From assembly GCA_029861955.1 (NCBI GenBank), contig JAOTYK010000032.1:1-36557 (forward strand): a stretch of 36,557 nt of DNA, read 5' to 3'. The stretch comes from Acidobacteriota bacterium (GTDB taxonomy: Bacteria > Acidobacteriota > Polarisedimenticolia > Polarisedimenticolales > Polarisedimenticolaceae). This document shows, piece by piece, positions 28,263 to 36,557 of the stretch (position 1 is its first letter; the number at the start of each line of letters is the position of its first letter). A model generated the notes under the pieces. The model did not search any database, had not been told where the DNA came from, and was given only the letters and a program-made list of their open reading frames with translations. The position numbers were made by a program, and so were the translations under genes.

Positions 28263-28347
28263 TTCGTGGTGGTCGTTTTCTCGGTTTAACAGCACATTCC
28301 CCCCGTCGACGCCGATTCTGCTAACTCACAGGACGGAGGGGCCGTTG

Positions 28348-31300
28348 ATGAGGATGAGAACGCTTCTGTTTGGGATCCTTGCCTGCGCGACGACTGTAAC
28401 GTTCGGTGCCGAGTTCACCTCCGGCCGCATCGTCATCAAGCTGACGCCCGAAGCAGCCGCCCGCGCTCAGACGCTTCCGGAGCGTACCCTACCGACCGGA
28501 CTCCCCGAACTCGACGCGCTGCGTAGCCGGCAGGAGATCACCGGCGGGTACCGCTTGATTCGCAAGCGGGGAGCGCCCATTGCCGCCCCGCAGTTGTTCC
28601 ACAAGATCGGTCTCGACCGAATCTACGTCCTTGAACTCAAGGGTGTGGACGATGAACGGCTGCAGGAACGGGTCAACGAATTATCAAAACTGCCATGGGT
28701 CGAATACGCAGAACTCGACTACATCGGGCAGGTGACCGCCACGACCCCCAACGATGCACGGTTCTCCGATCAGTGGGCCCATAACAACACCGGCCAGTCC
28801 GGGGGGACCGTAGACGCCGACATGGACAGTGTCGAGGCCTGGGACCTCGGAACCGGCAACGCCTCGGGTGTGGTGGCCATCCTCGACACCGGCACGGACC
28901 TCGACCACCCGGATCTCGTCGCCAACCTCTTGGCCGGCTACGATTTCGTCAACGACGATCCGGACCCCGAAGACGATCACGGTCATGGCACGGGCACGGC
29001 GGGGATCGCCGCTGCTCGTGGAAACAACTCCATCAACGTCGCGGGTGTTTGCTGGAACTGCGCGATCATGCCGGTCAAGGTTTGTAATAGCTTCGGAAAC
29101 TGCCCATCCGTCCACATCGCAGACGGGATGATCTACGCCGCCGACAACGGGGCCGACGCCATCAGTCTCTCTCTTGCGACTCGTTGGTCCCAGGCGCTGA
29201 CCGACGCGACGAACTACGCGTTCGGTCTCGGCTCGCTGTGCTTCGCATCTTCGGGAAACTCCGGGGGCTACTTCGGCTGGGCGCCCGCAGCGATTTCGAG
29301 TTGCGTCTCGGTCGGTGGCTCGACCCACGAAGACGACTTCAGGTACAACTACGGAGATCACGCAGAGCTCGTCGCGCCGGAAGGTGTTCTCACGACATGG
29401 ATCGGCGGTGGCGAGTTCGAGAGTTTTGGCGGGACCTCGGCCAGTTGTCCCCACGCGGCGGGATTGGCGGCGATGCTTCGAGCGACCGACCCGGATCTCC
29501 ACGTTCGAGAACTCCGATACCTGCTTCGAATGGGCGCCGACGACCAGGTCGGAGATCCCGCCGAGGACACACCGGGTTGGGACCCCTTCATGGGCTATGG
29601 CCGGGCCAATTCTTTCGGATCGATGTCGATGATCGATGGCCCCTGGTTGGCCCTGGACCGACCGCATTACGTCTGTGGCGGAGACCTGACCGTCGCGCTC
29701 AAGGACGAGACAGCCGGAGCCACGGCGACGGTAACCCTCACCGGGAGCCTGGGAACCGATTCGGAGATGGTCCTCGTGACTCCGCTTACGTTGGACGGTT
29801 ACTACGAGGGAACGATCCCGATCTCGTGGGCCGGTGTCGATGGTCCGGTGGTCCTGGGGGACGGCAAGCTTGACTTGGAGGATGGCGAGACCGTCATTGC
29901 GACACGCGGGTTGTTGACGGCCGATGCGTTCCTCGAGTGCTCCAAGCAGATCTGCCTCGCTGCCGTCTCGTCGCAGCCGATCGCGGGGGATTGTGACGGC
30001 GATCGGTCCGCCGACCCGGGCGAGACCTGGCAGATCGACGTGATCATCCGCAACCTGCAGACGGAGCGGTTCGGAGATGTCTCGATGGTGCTTGAGAGCA
30101 CCGCACCCAGCGTGGTCGTTATCGACGACACCCATCTCTTTCCGAGCCTGGCGCCGGTGGATCGTTTTTCCCCTGCGTCGCAGCTAACCGGCATGATCGG
30201 TTCGTTCACGTTCCAGGTGTTGGACACGGCGGCCGCCGTCGGCACCACGCCCCTCCATTTCAACATCAGTGGCGAGGGTTGGGTCGCCGATGAAACCGGC
30301 TGCGCCGCGACGAATTTCCCGGCGGACCTCGAAATCCCGATGAATCGCGACGTCGGATCGCCGTTGATCACGTGGGACTTCGACGCCGGCAATAGCGCGG
30401 GCTGGACCCACTCGGTCGCAGCGAACACCAGTTTTCTCTCGCAATGCAATACGGCGGCCTGGGGCGACGATTGGGAAGATCTGCCGGTGACGGACAAAGC
30501 CCACTCGGGTAGCTACTCGATGCGTCTGGGCGATGGTCTCGTCTACGACGGCAATCAGGACGCCGGCCTGATGTCTTTGGCCTTTCCGCTTCCCGCCGGT
30601 GGCGCCGTACTCGGCTTCTGGATGTGGATGGATACGGAGTTCGCCGCACCGCCGGAGGCTCTGGACGGAATGATCGTCGAGGCCAAGCAGCGTCTCGATA
30701 CAACCTGGAGCTACCTGCCGGATGCGACCTACAACGCCATCAATCTCTGGGATGATTGTGGGGTTTTCGGGGCGTTCCCCTTCGGAGGCACGGAACATGT
30801 CCGCATGTTCTCCGGAGAAGGAGGGCTAGAGCCGACCGTCGCCGGCGACACCTTCGACTACGAGCATTTCGTCGATCTCTCGGCGTTCGCGGGGATGCAG
30901 ACCAACATCCGTTTCCGTCTGGGTGCCAACAATACCAACTTCGATTCGTCGCCGGGTGCGTGGGTCGATACGATCACGATCTATGACCCATATGCCGCCG
31001 ACAGCTGGCCCGGAGTCAATCCGGACAATGCCAGTGGGTCCGACATCAGTTGTCCGACTTCGTTCGACCTTAGCTGGGATGCGGTTGCGGGCGCGGCCGA
31101 CTACGCCGTCTACCGCTCCGAGGTCTCCTGCGAGGAGGCCCAGCAGTCCAGCACGCCGATCGCGACGCCGGCCGGAACGGCCTTCAGTGACACGACGATC
31201 GCCGCCGATGTTTCCTACTTCTACGCCATCGAGGCCCGTGAACCCGGAACGGGATGTGGGTCTGTTCGCTCCTGTGTCAGCGGGGGATGTGTCTGCCTGC

Positions 31301-31578
31301 TTGCCGGCGATGCGACGGGACTGGTCGTCGATCGGTCGGGCAACGACGTCATGCTCACCTGGCTGGACCCCGGGACTCCCGGTGTCAGCTGGAACGTCTA
31401 TCGTGATCCCGCGCCGGATCCCGCGGGATGGGGAGGCCCCCATGCTTCGGGTCTCGCCGATGCCGATGGGGGGACCGCAGGGATCCAGTACGTGGATGTC
31501 GGCGGAGTCCTGGCGGGGAATCTCTCCCATTACCTGGTGACGGTGGTCAACGTCTGTGGGGAATCGCCCCTGCGGTGA
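28348..31578 (+). CDS. Secreted subtilisin-like serine protease (S8 family) with large C-terminal region
   Basis: A 1076-residue protein. A signal peptide (about 1-22) is followed by a propeptide-like region (FTSGRIVIKLTPEAAARAQT, about 24-130). The S8 catalytic domain covers about 145-430 with the full triad: Asp180 (ILDTGTDLDHPD), His213 (DHGHGTGTAGI) and Ser364 (GGTSASCPHAAGL), plus oxyanion Asn304. The usual second histidine of HGTH is replaced by Gly. The C-terminal 640 residues appear beta-rich. They contain cysteine pairs, a region about 670-890 resembling a jelly-roll or MAM-like module (WTHSVAANTSFLS, MSLAFPLPAGGAVLGFWMW), and fibronectin-III-like segments (LSWDAVAGAADYAVYRS; LTWLDPGTPGVSWNVYRDP). 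The last module has no sorting signal that I can name. GGAGGG precedes the ATG. It may degrade external protein or mature a neighbour. Confidence 0.92.
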   Translation: MRMRTLLFGILACATTVTFGAEFTSGRIVIKLTPEAAARAQTLPERTLPTGLPELDALRSRQEITGGYRLIRKRGAPIAAPQLFHKIGLDRIYVLELKGVDDERLQERVNELSKLPWVEYAELDYIGQVTATTPNDARFSDQWAHNNTGQSGGTVDADMDSVEAWDLGTGNASGVVAILDTGTDLDHPDLVANLLAGYDFVNDDPDPEDDHGHGTGTAGIAAARGNNSINVAGVCWNCAIMPVKVCNSFGNCPSVHIADGMIYAADNGADAISLSLATRWSQALTDATNYAFGLGSLCFASSGNSGGYFGWAPAAISSCVSVGGSTHEDDFRYNYGDHAELVAPEGVLTTWIGGGEFESFGGTSASCPHAAGLAAMLRATDPDLHVRELRYLLRMGADDQVGDPAEDTPGWDPFMGYGRANSFGSMSMIDGPWLALDRPHYVCGGDLTVALKDETAGATATVTLTGSLGTDSEMVLVTPLTLDGYYEGTIPISWAGVDGPVVLGDGKLDLEDGETVIATRGLLTADAFLECSKQICLAAVSSQPIAGDCDGDRSADPGETWQIDVIIRNLQTERFGDVSMVLESTAPSVVVIDDTHLFPSLAPVDRFSPASQLTGMIGSFTFQVLDTAAAVGTTPLHFNISGEGWVADETGCAATNFPADLEIPMNRDVGSPLITWDFDAGNSAGWTHSVAANTSFLSQCNTAAWGDDWEDLPVTDKAHSGSYSMRLGDGLVYDGNQDAGLMSLAFPLPAGGAVLGFWMWMDTEFAAPPEALDGMIVEAKQRLDTTWSYLPDATYNAINLWDDCGVFGAFPFGGTEHVRMFSGEGGLEPTVAGDTFDYEHFVDLSAFAGMQTNIRFRLGANNTNFDSSPGAWVDTITIYDPYAADSWPGVNPDNASGSDISCPTSFDLSWDAVAGAADYAVYRSEVSCEEAQQSSTPIATPAGTAFSDTTIAADVSYFYAIEAREPGTGCGSVRSCVSGGCVCLLAGDATGLVVDRSGNDVMLTWLDPGTPGVSWNVYRDPAPDPAGWGGPHASGLADADGGTAGIQYVDVGGVLAGNLSHYLVTVVNVCGESPLR

Positions 31579-31662
31579 TCTGACGCCACCCCGTTACGTT
31601 TCCGCAGCTTTCGGTCTGTACCGCTTGAGGTGATCCAATTCGGGTCGCCCGCGGAGACCGTC

Positions 31663-34600
31663 ATGAAGCTAAAACATTCCCTGGCCCGCATTGCTCTGCT
31701 TCTCCTGTTCAGCTTCTCGGTCTTCCCGGCTCTGGCGGACAAGGGGGCAGATCCCGTGCCCCCGCGGGTCACATTCGAGCCGAACGCGGGGCAGGTGAGC
31801 CCGGACGCCGCGTTCCTCGGTCGCGGGCCTGGCTTGCGTCTACTGTTCTCCGCAGACGGCGCAACGGTCCTTCCGGTCGACGCCGCGGCCGACCCGGGCG
31901 CGGCCCGCCTGACGTTCGTCGGCAGCAACCCCACCCCGACCCTCGAGCCCACAGGCACGCTGCCGGGGACGATCCACTATCTGACGGGCGATCAGCCCGA
32001 CCGCTGGATCACTCATGTTCCAACCCATTCCGGACTGCGCTATCGACAGCTCTATCCCGGCATCGAGGCCGAGTATCTGGGGCACGGAGCCGGCTTCCTG
32101 CTTCGGTTCCATCTGGCACCGGGCAGCGACCCCGACGACATCGTTCTGCAGTGGAGTGCGGCGGAACAGGTTCGGATCGAGGGAGCCGGAGACCTGCTCG
32201 TGCGGGCGTCCGGCAAGGACGTCGGCCTCCAGAACCCACACATCTTCCAGCAGGTTGATGACGCGATCATCGACGTTTCCGGCCGCTTCTCCGCCACGAC
32301 GGATGGCAGCCTCGGATTCGTTGTCGGCGACTATGACGCCGAACGACCGCTCGTGATCGAAACTACCTGGTTACCGCCGGTCCCGTCATCGATTGGATCG
32401 AGTCGCGGTAGCGTGCTTGCGACCGATAACAGCGGACACATTCTCGTGGCCGGACGCAGTGGCGTCGACGCGTTTGTGACCCGTCTCGATGCCGATGGAG
32501 CCACGATCCTGTCGACAACGTACTTCGGTGAGTCGGCAGGCGAGCTTCCTCTGGCCCTGGCGGCAGCCGACGACGGCGAGTTGATCGTCGCCGGTCAGGC
32601 CGGATCCGACGCCTTCATCGGGCGTCTTGCTGCAGACGGTTCCCACTGGATCTACTCGAGAGTGATTGGCGGCACCGGTAACGATGCCATCAACGGGGTC
32701 GCTTTGGACGCCGCATCCAACACATGGGTCGTCGGAACCACCGACAGCCCGGACTTCCCGGTTGACGAGACCGCATTCCAAACCGAACTGGCAGGAGGCT
32801 CCGATTTCTTCGTGGCCCGACTGAGTGCCGATGGTTCGGAAGAAGAACACCTCGGGTTCTTCGGTAGCGAATGGGACGACACGGCGGCGGCGATCGTCGT
32901 CGGGCCCAACGGGCGGTTGTACGTCGCCGGTGCCGAATCGTTTGCCGCCGATGACGTGGACGGTATCGTGACTCGCCTGCGCAGCGACGACGGCGCTCCG
33001 GAATTCGTCACACGGATCGGCGGAAGCGCCGACGATGCGGCGACCGCTCTGGCCATGACCGCAGACAGCGGTCTGCTGGTCAGTGGTTGGACCGACTCAC
33101 TCGATCTCCCGGTCACCGACAACGCCACCCAGGAACGGTCCGGTGGACACCGCGACGGCTTCCTCGTACGCATCGGAGCGGATGACACTGTTCAGCACGT
33201 GACCTATCTGGGCGGGGCAGGGAATGACCAGGCCAACGGTGTTGCGATCGACCCTGACGGCGGCATCTGGGTCGCCGGTACCACCGACTCGGATCAACTT
33301 CCGGGTAGTCAAGGTCGCGCAAGACCCGGCGGCCTGGATGGCTTCCTGCTCCATCTCGATGCGACCGACATGGGGGTTGCCCGGGCGACGTTGATCGGCG
33401 AGTCGGGCGACGACCGTGTCGAACAGCTGGTCCTGGATCGCTTCGGAGACCCGGTGGTCTCTGGTAGCACCGCATACCGCGGCGCTTCGAGCCTCTACTC
33501 CCTGGAATCGACCCTCGACCGTGGGGATGTCTTCGTCACCCGCCCGCCGGACCGCGAACTGCTGGCCGCCGGCTGCCCGGGAACCGTCAACTTCGACAAC
33601 GACAGCGGCAACCTGGCCTGGGGGACGGCAACCAACTGGGACGGCGATGTGCTGCCGACGACGACGGACGATGTCTGTATCGATGGCTATGCCGTCACCT
33701 ACGGCAACCTGACGACCGAGGTGTTGAGCCTGACGATCGCCAATGCAGGCTCGCTCTCGATCAGCGCGGGAACGCTGACGTTGACGACGGCGTCCCATAT
33801 CGACGGGACGGTGACCCACAGCGGCGGTACGATCACCGGTGCCGGTGACCTGACAGTTACCGGGCTCTACGCCTGGAGCGCGGGTACGATGTCCGGCAGC
33901 GGTGAGTTGAACCCCCAGGGTGGTCTAGCGCTGACCGGAGCCTCCGGGAAATACCTGAGTCGAACGCTGAACAACACGGCGACGACGACCGCGACATACA
34001 CCAATAACTCGCTCTACTTATCGGCCGGTGGCACCTTTCACAACATGGTCGGGGCCACTTTCGACTCGGCCATCGACATCTACGTCAATTTCGGCGGCGG
34101 CACGCCGTCCTTCATCAACGACGGCACCTTCATCAAGTCCGGTGGTACGGGAACCACGTCAATGTCCTCCGCCATCGCGTTCGCCAACGACGGCGTCATC
34201 GATGTCCAGACGGGAACCCTGCAGCTCAATCGGGGAGCGACCCACACCGGGACGTTCGATTTTACCGGCGCAAGACTCCGCTTCTCCGGCGGAACCCACA
34301 ACCTGCCGGCGTCGGAGACCCTGACGGGCACCGACGCCGTCATTGCTGCAGGAACGGTCAACTTCGCCGGTGGCTACGACATCACCGGCACGACGACGGT
34401 CAGCGCGACCGCCAACTTCACCGGAAGTATCACGGATATGGGCGTGATCTCCCTGACCTCCGGGACGTTGAATCTCAGCAACACCGAGGGTCTCGTCACC
34501 CAGACGACCTTCGATATGACCGGCGGCACCCTGACCGGCACCAGCGACTTCACCGTCACCGGTGCCATGACCTGGTCCTCCAGCACGGTGTCGGGCAGCG

Positions 34601-36557
34601 GCGAGTTGAACCCCCAGGGTGGTTTGGCCATAACCGGTGCCTCCGGAAAATACCTCAGCCGAACGCTGAACAACACGGCGACGACGACGGCGACACCGAC
34701 CAACAATTCGTTCTATCTATCGACCGATGGCGCGTTCCACAACATGGTGGGCGGTACCTTCGATTCGCAGAACAATGCCTATTTCAATTTCGGCGGCGGG
34801 ACGCCATCGTTCATCAACGAGGGCACGTTTATCAAATCGGCCGGTACGGGAACGACACAGTTCGCTTCCAATATCGTGTTCACCAACAACGGCATCGTCG
34901 ATGTCCAGAGCGGGACGTTCCAACTCACCCGTGGCGCGACCCATACCGGTGTGTTCGATTGCACCGGCGCGACCTTGAGGTTCAACGGCGGAACTCAGAA
35001 CCTCTCGGCGGCCCAGACGCTGACCGGGACCCACGTCATCATCGGATCCGGCACCGTCAATCTTCCGGGGGGCTATAACATCGTCGGCACGACGACCGTT
35101 ACCGGTAGTGCGACCGCCAACTTCACCGGTAGCATCACGAGTATCGGAACGATCGATCTCAACACCGGAACGTTGAATCTCAGCAACACCGAGGGGTTGG
35201 TTACCCAGCCAATCTTCGACATGGCCGGCGGCACCCTGACCGGAACCAGCGATTTCACCGTCACCGGCGCCATGACCTGGTCCGCGGGCACCCTTTCGGG
35301 TAGCGGCGTGGTGAACGCCCAGGGCGGGCTGTCTATTTCCGGGGCGACTACCAAATGGCTCGCCCGAACGCTGAATAACACGGCGACGACGACCGCAAAC
35401 CCGACCAACAACTCGTTCTATCTGGCCACCGGCGGCACGTTCCACAACATGGTGGGCGGCACCTTCGACTCGACCAGCGACATGTACTTCAACTGGGGCG
35501 GCGGTTCGGCCTTGTTCATCAATGACGGCAGCCTGATCAAGTCCGCCGGAGCGGGGACCACTTCGTCGCAAGCCAGCATCGTGTTTACGAACACCGGCTC
35601 CGTGGACGCCCTCTCCGGGACGCTCTATCTCAGGAACTTCACCCAGACCGCGGGTACGACAACGCTTAACGGGGGAGACTTCCAGTCGAATAGCTCTCTC
35701 CCGTTCGACGGCGGCCTGCTGACCGGTGTCGGGACCGTGACGATGCCGACCGTCGGCGAGGATGGGCTGGTGGCGCCGGGTCTCGCCGGAATCGGCGTGA
35801 TGGCCGTCTCCGGTGCCTACACCCAGTCTGCAGCCGGGACGCTCCAGGTCGAACTGAGTGGTGTCGGCTGCACGGATTCCGACCGGCTCGACGCGACCGG
35901 GGCCGTCAACCTCGACGGCACCCTGGATGTGACGCTGATCAACGGCTGCATGCCGGTCCCGGGGCAGTCCTTCACTCTGATCACGGGTTCTTCCGTTGCG
36001 GGCACCTTCCCCAACTTCACACCGCCGGCGACCGATTGTCCCGTGGATTGGAATATCGTCATCAATCCCGGTTCCGTTGTGCTGGAAGTGGTAAGCGGTA
36101 CATGCCTCGACGGTGACGGGGACACCTTCTCCGACTGCTGCGGAACCTGTACGCCTGACGTGGGTGATTCATGCACGGATTGCGACGATGCCGATCCGCT
36201 GACCTATCCTGGTGCCACCGAGTTGTGCGACGGCACCGACAACAACTGCGACACGACGGTGCCGAGTAACGAGATCGACGACGACGGCGACCTGTACGTC
36301 GAGTGCGTGGGGTGGAATGACACCCAGGGTGATGCACCGACCATCCTCGGCGGTGGCGATTGCGATGATACCGACATCCTCAGCTATCCGGGTGCCCTCG
36401 AGTTGTGTGACGGCAATGATAACGACTGTGATACTTCGATTCCGCTTGATGAGATCGACAACGACTCGGATCTCTACGTCGAGTGCTCGGGGTGGAACGA
36501 CACCCAGGGTGACCAGGCCGCGATTCTTGGTGGTGCCGACTGCGACGACTCCGACTC
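31663..36557 (+). CDS. Giant secreted composite protein: SBBP propeller, tandem beta repeats, MopE repeats (3' end beyond window)
   Basis: The frame is open from ATG 31663 (GGAG six bases upstream) to the right edge, 1631 codons, with no stop. A signal peptide (about 1-25) precedes a DUF7948-like region (about 30-235: TFEPNAGQ, FLGRGPGLRLLF, YRQLYPGIEAEYLG). Residues about 245-610 carry SBBP-type propeller repeats (YLGGAGNDQANGVAIDPDGG and relatives). Near 640 a WGTATNWDGDVLPTTTDDV element opens a Gly/Thr/Asn-rich region of long tandem repeats, probably a beta-helix or similar. A closing module (DRLDATGAVNLDGTLDVTLI) resembles the ends of autotransporter passengers. From about 1480 the chain becomes Asp/Cys-rich with MopE-type repeats. 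It likely lies at or beyond the cell surface. No catalytic site was recognised. Confidence 0.88.
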   Translation, partial: MKLKHSLARIALLLLFSFSVFPALADKGADPVPPRVTFEPNAGQVSPDAAFLGRGPGLRLLFSADGATVLPVDAAADPGAARLTFVGSNPTPTLEPTGTLPGTIHYLTGDQPDRWITHVPTHSGLRYRQLYPGIEAEYLGHGAGFLLRFHLAPGSDPDDIVLQWSAAEQVRIEGAGDLLVRASGKDVGLQNPHIFQQVDDAIIDVSGRFSATTDGSLGFVVGDYDAERPLVIETTWLPPVPSSIGSSRGSVLATDNSGHILVAGRSGVDAFVTRLDADGATILSTTYFGESAGELPLALAAADDGELIVAGQAGSDAFIGRLAADGSHWIYSRVIGGTGNDAINGVALDAASNTWVVGTTDSPDFPVDETAFQTELAGGSDFFVARLSADGSEEEHLGFFGSEWDDTAAAIVVGPNGRLYVAGAESFAADDVDGIVTRLRSDDGAPEFVTRIGGSADDAATALAMTADSGLLVSGWTDSLDLPVTDNATQERSGGHRDGFLVRIGADDTVQHVTYLGGAGNDQANGVAIDPDGGIWVAGTTDSDQLPGSQGRARPGGLDGFLLHLDATDMGVARATLIGESGDDRVEQLVLDRFGDPVVSGSTAYRGASSLYSLESTLDRGDVFVTRPPDRELLAAGCPGTVNFDNDSGNLAWGTATNWDGDVLPTTTDDVCIDGYAVTYGNLTTEVLSLTIANAGSLSISAGTLTLTTASHIDGTVTHSGGTITGAGDLTVTGLYAWSAGTMSGSGELNPQGGLALTGASGKYLSRTLNNTATTTATYTNNSLYLSAGGTFHNMVGATFDSAIDIYVNFGGGTPSFINDGTFIKSGGTGTTSMSSAIAFANDGVIDVQTGTLQLNRGATHTGTFDFTGARLRFSGGTHNLPASETLTGTDAVIAAGTVNFAGGYDITGTTTVSATANFTGSITDMGVISLTSGTLNLSNTEGLVTQTTFDMTGGTLTGTSDFTVTGAMTWSSSTVSGSGELNPQGGLAITGASGKYLSRTLNNTATTTATPTNNSFYLSTDGAFHNMVGGTFDSQNNAYFNFGGGTPSFINEGTFIKSAGTGTTQFASNIVFTNNGIVDVQSGTFQLTRGATHTGVFDCTGATLRFNGGTQNLSAAQTLTGTHVIIGSGTVNLPGGYNIVGTTTVTGSATANFTGSITSIGTIDLNTGTLNLSNTEGLVTQPIFDMAGGTLTGTSDFTVTGAMTWSAGTLSGSGVVNAQGGLSISGATTKWLARTLNNTATTTANPTNNSFYLATGGTFHNMVGGTFDSTSDMYFNWGGGSALFINDGSLIKSAGAGTTSSQASIVFTNTGSVDALSGTLYLRNFTQTAGTTTLNGGDFQSNSSLPFDGGLLTGVGTVTMPTVGEDGLVAPGLAGIGVMAVSGAYTQSAAGTLQVELSGVGCTDSDRLDATGAVNLDGTLDVTLINGCMPVPGQSFTLITGSSVAGTFPNFTPPATDCPVDWNIVINPGSVVLEVVSGTCLDGDGDTFSDCCGTCTPDVGDSCTDCDDADPLTYPGATELCDGTDNNCDTTVPSNEIDDDGDLYVECVGWNDTQGDAPTILGGGDCDDTDILSYPGALELCDGNDNDCDTSIPLDEIDNDSDLYVECSGWNDTQGDQAAILGGADCDDSD
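33768..35640 (+). repeat. Tandem coding repeats of 699-705 bases in the giant secreted protein
   Basis: Taking the segment SGSGELNPQGG as reference, copies begin at 33892, 34591 and 35296, giving periods of 699 and 705 bases (233 and 235 residues). The six-base difference is a two-residue insertion (GS) in the second copy. Unit one and unit two are nearly complete and very similar, including long identical DNA runs. Unit three is similar up to about 35640 and then diverges. A partial unit (33768-33891) precedes the first. Recurrent motifs include RTLNNTATTTA, FHNMVGGTFDS, NFGGGTPSFIN and NLSNTEGLVTQ. Confidence 0.9.
36178..36557 (+). repeat. 180-base MopE-type metal-binding coding repeats, continuing past window
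   Basis: Two complete 60-residue units start at 36178 and 36358, and a third begins at 36538 as the window ends. Each unit runs DCDDxDxxxYPGAxELCDGxDN, then CDT, an acidic DxDxD-like stretch (EIDDDGDLYVEC), and GWNDTQGD before a GG-containing spacer. This matches the putative metal-binding motif family named after Methylococcus MopE. The acidic spacing suggests calcium binding, and the paired cysteines suggest disulfides. More copies probably follow. Confidence 0.85.

Noticed and set aside
28258-28275. Short dyad ACGATAATTCGT around the DUF454 stop as a terminator
   Set aside because: Arms are only four bases and no clean U-run follows; too weak to call.
28684-30135. Minus-strand open frame of 483 codons within the protease gene
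   Set aside because: Antisense to the catalytic domain with intact triad; no recognisable motif or ribosome site.
31579-31662. Promoter search before the giant secreted protein
   Set aside because: No convincing -35/-10 pair with normal spacing; only the ribosome site GGAG is clear.
33892-35640. Tandem repeats considered as a mobile or CRISPR-like array
   Set aside because: Units are about 700 bases, in frame and coding; there are no short repeats with unique spacers.

Overview
The window looks like a high-GC bacterial chromosome segment, most likely from an Acidobacteriota member (inference). The clues are a VWFA-related protein of the type common in that phylum, an alternative complex III / caa3 oxidase operon, and large secreted SBBP/MopE-type proteins. 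I saw no tRNA, rRNA, CRISPR array, insertion sequence or phage gene. Coding density is very high: every gap between genes is under 160 bases, and many neighbours overlap by 1 to 4 bases.

Layout. (1) 1-1542, minus strand: a secreted von Willebrand factor A protein that runs off the left edge. (2) 1660-4966, plus: a three-gene surface-glycan set (flippase, sulfotransferase, glycosyltransferase) joined by ATGA overlaps. (3) 4963-5715, minus, and 5870-6343, plus: a GntR-family regulator divergent from a thioredoxin-type arsenate reductase, with a candidate operator between them. (4) 6286-12759, minus: a self-regulated tripartite efflux operon in the order tetR, outer-membrane factor, adaptor, RND pump, with a visible promoter and palindromic operator. 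(5) 12804-14549, minus: a lipoprotein-type amidohydrolase.

(6) 14669-28262, plus: one long respiratory operon. It encodes alternative complex III (actA, B, C, D, E, F), a small one-helix protein, a Sco copper chaperone, and an A2-type caa3 cytochrome oxidase (subunits II with fused cytochrome c, I, III, IV and a second subunit-III-like protein), ending in a DUF454 membrane protein. Together these would oxidise quinol, pass electrons through c-type hemes to the CuA/cytochrome c subunit, and reduce oxygen while pumping protons. A good sigma70-like promoter lies just before actA.

(7) 28348-31578, plus: a large secreted subtilisin-like protease. (8) 31663 to the right edge, plus: a giant secreted composite protein (at least 1631 residues) with an SBBP propeller, long 233-235 residue tandem repeats predicted to be beta-rich, and Cys/Asp-rich MopE-type repeats that continue past the window.

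Most notable signals: histidine-rich segments in several subunits of the respiratory operon, the near-identical tandem repeats in the giant protein, and two regulator/operator arrangements. I found no clearly unprecedented system; the novelty is mostly in these variations.
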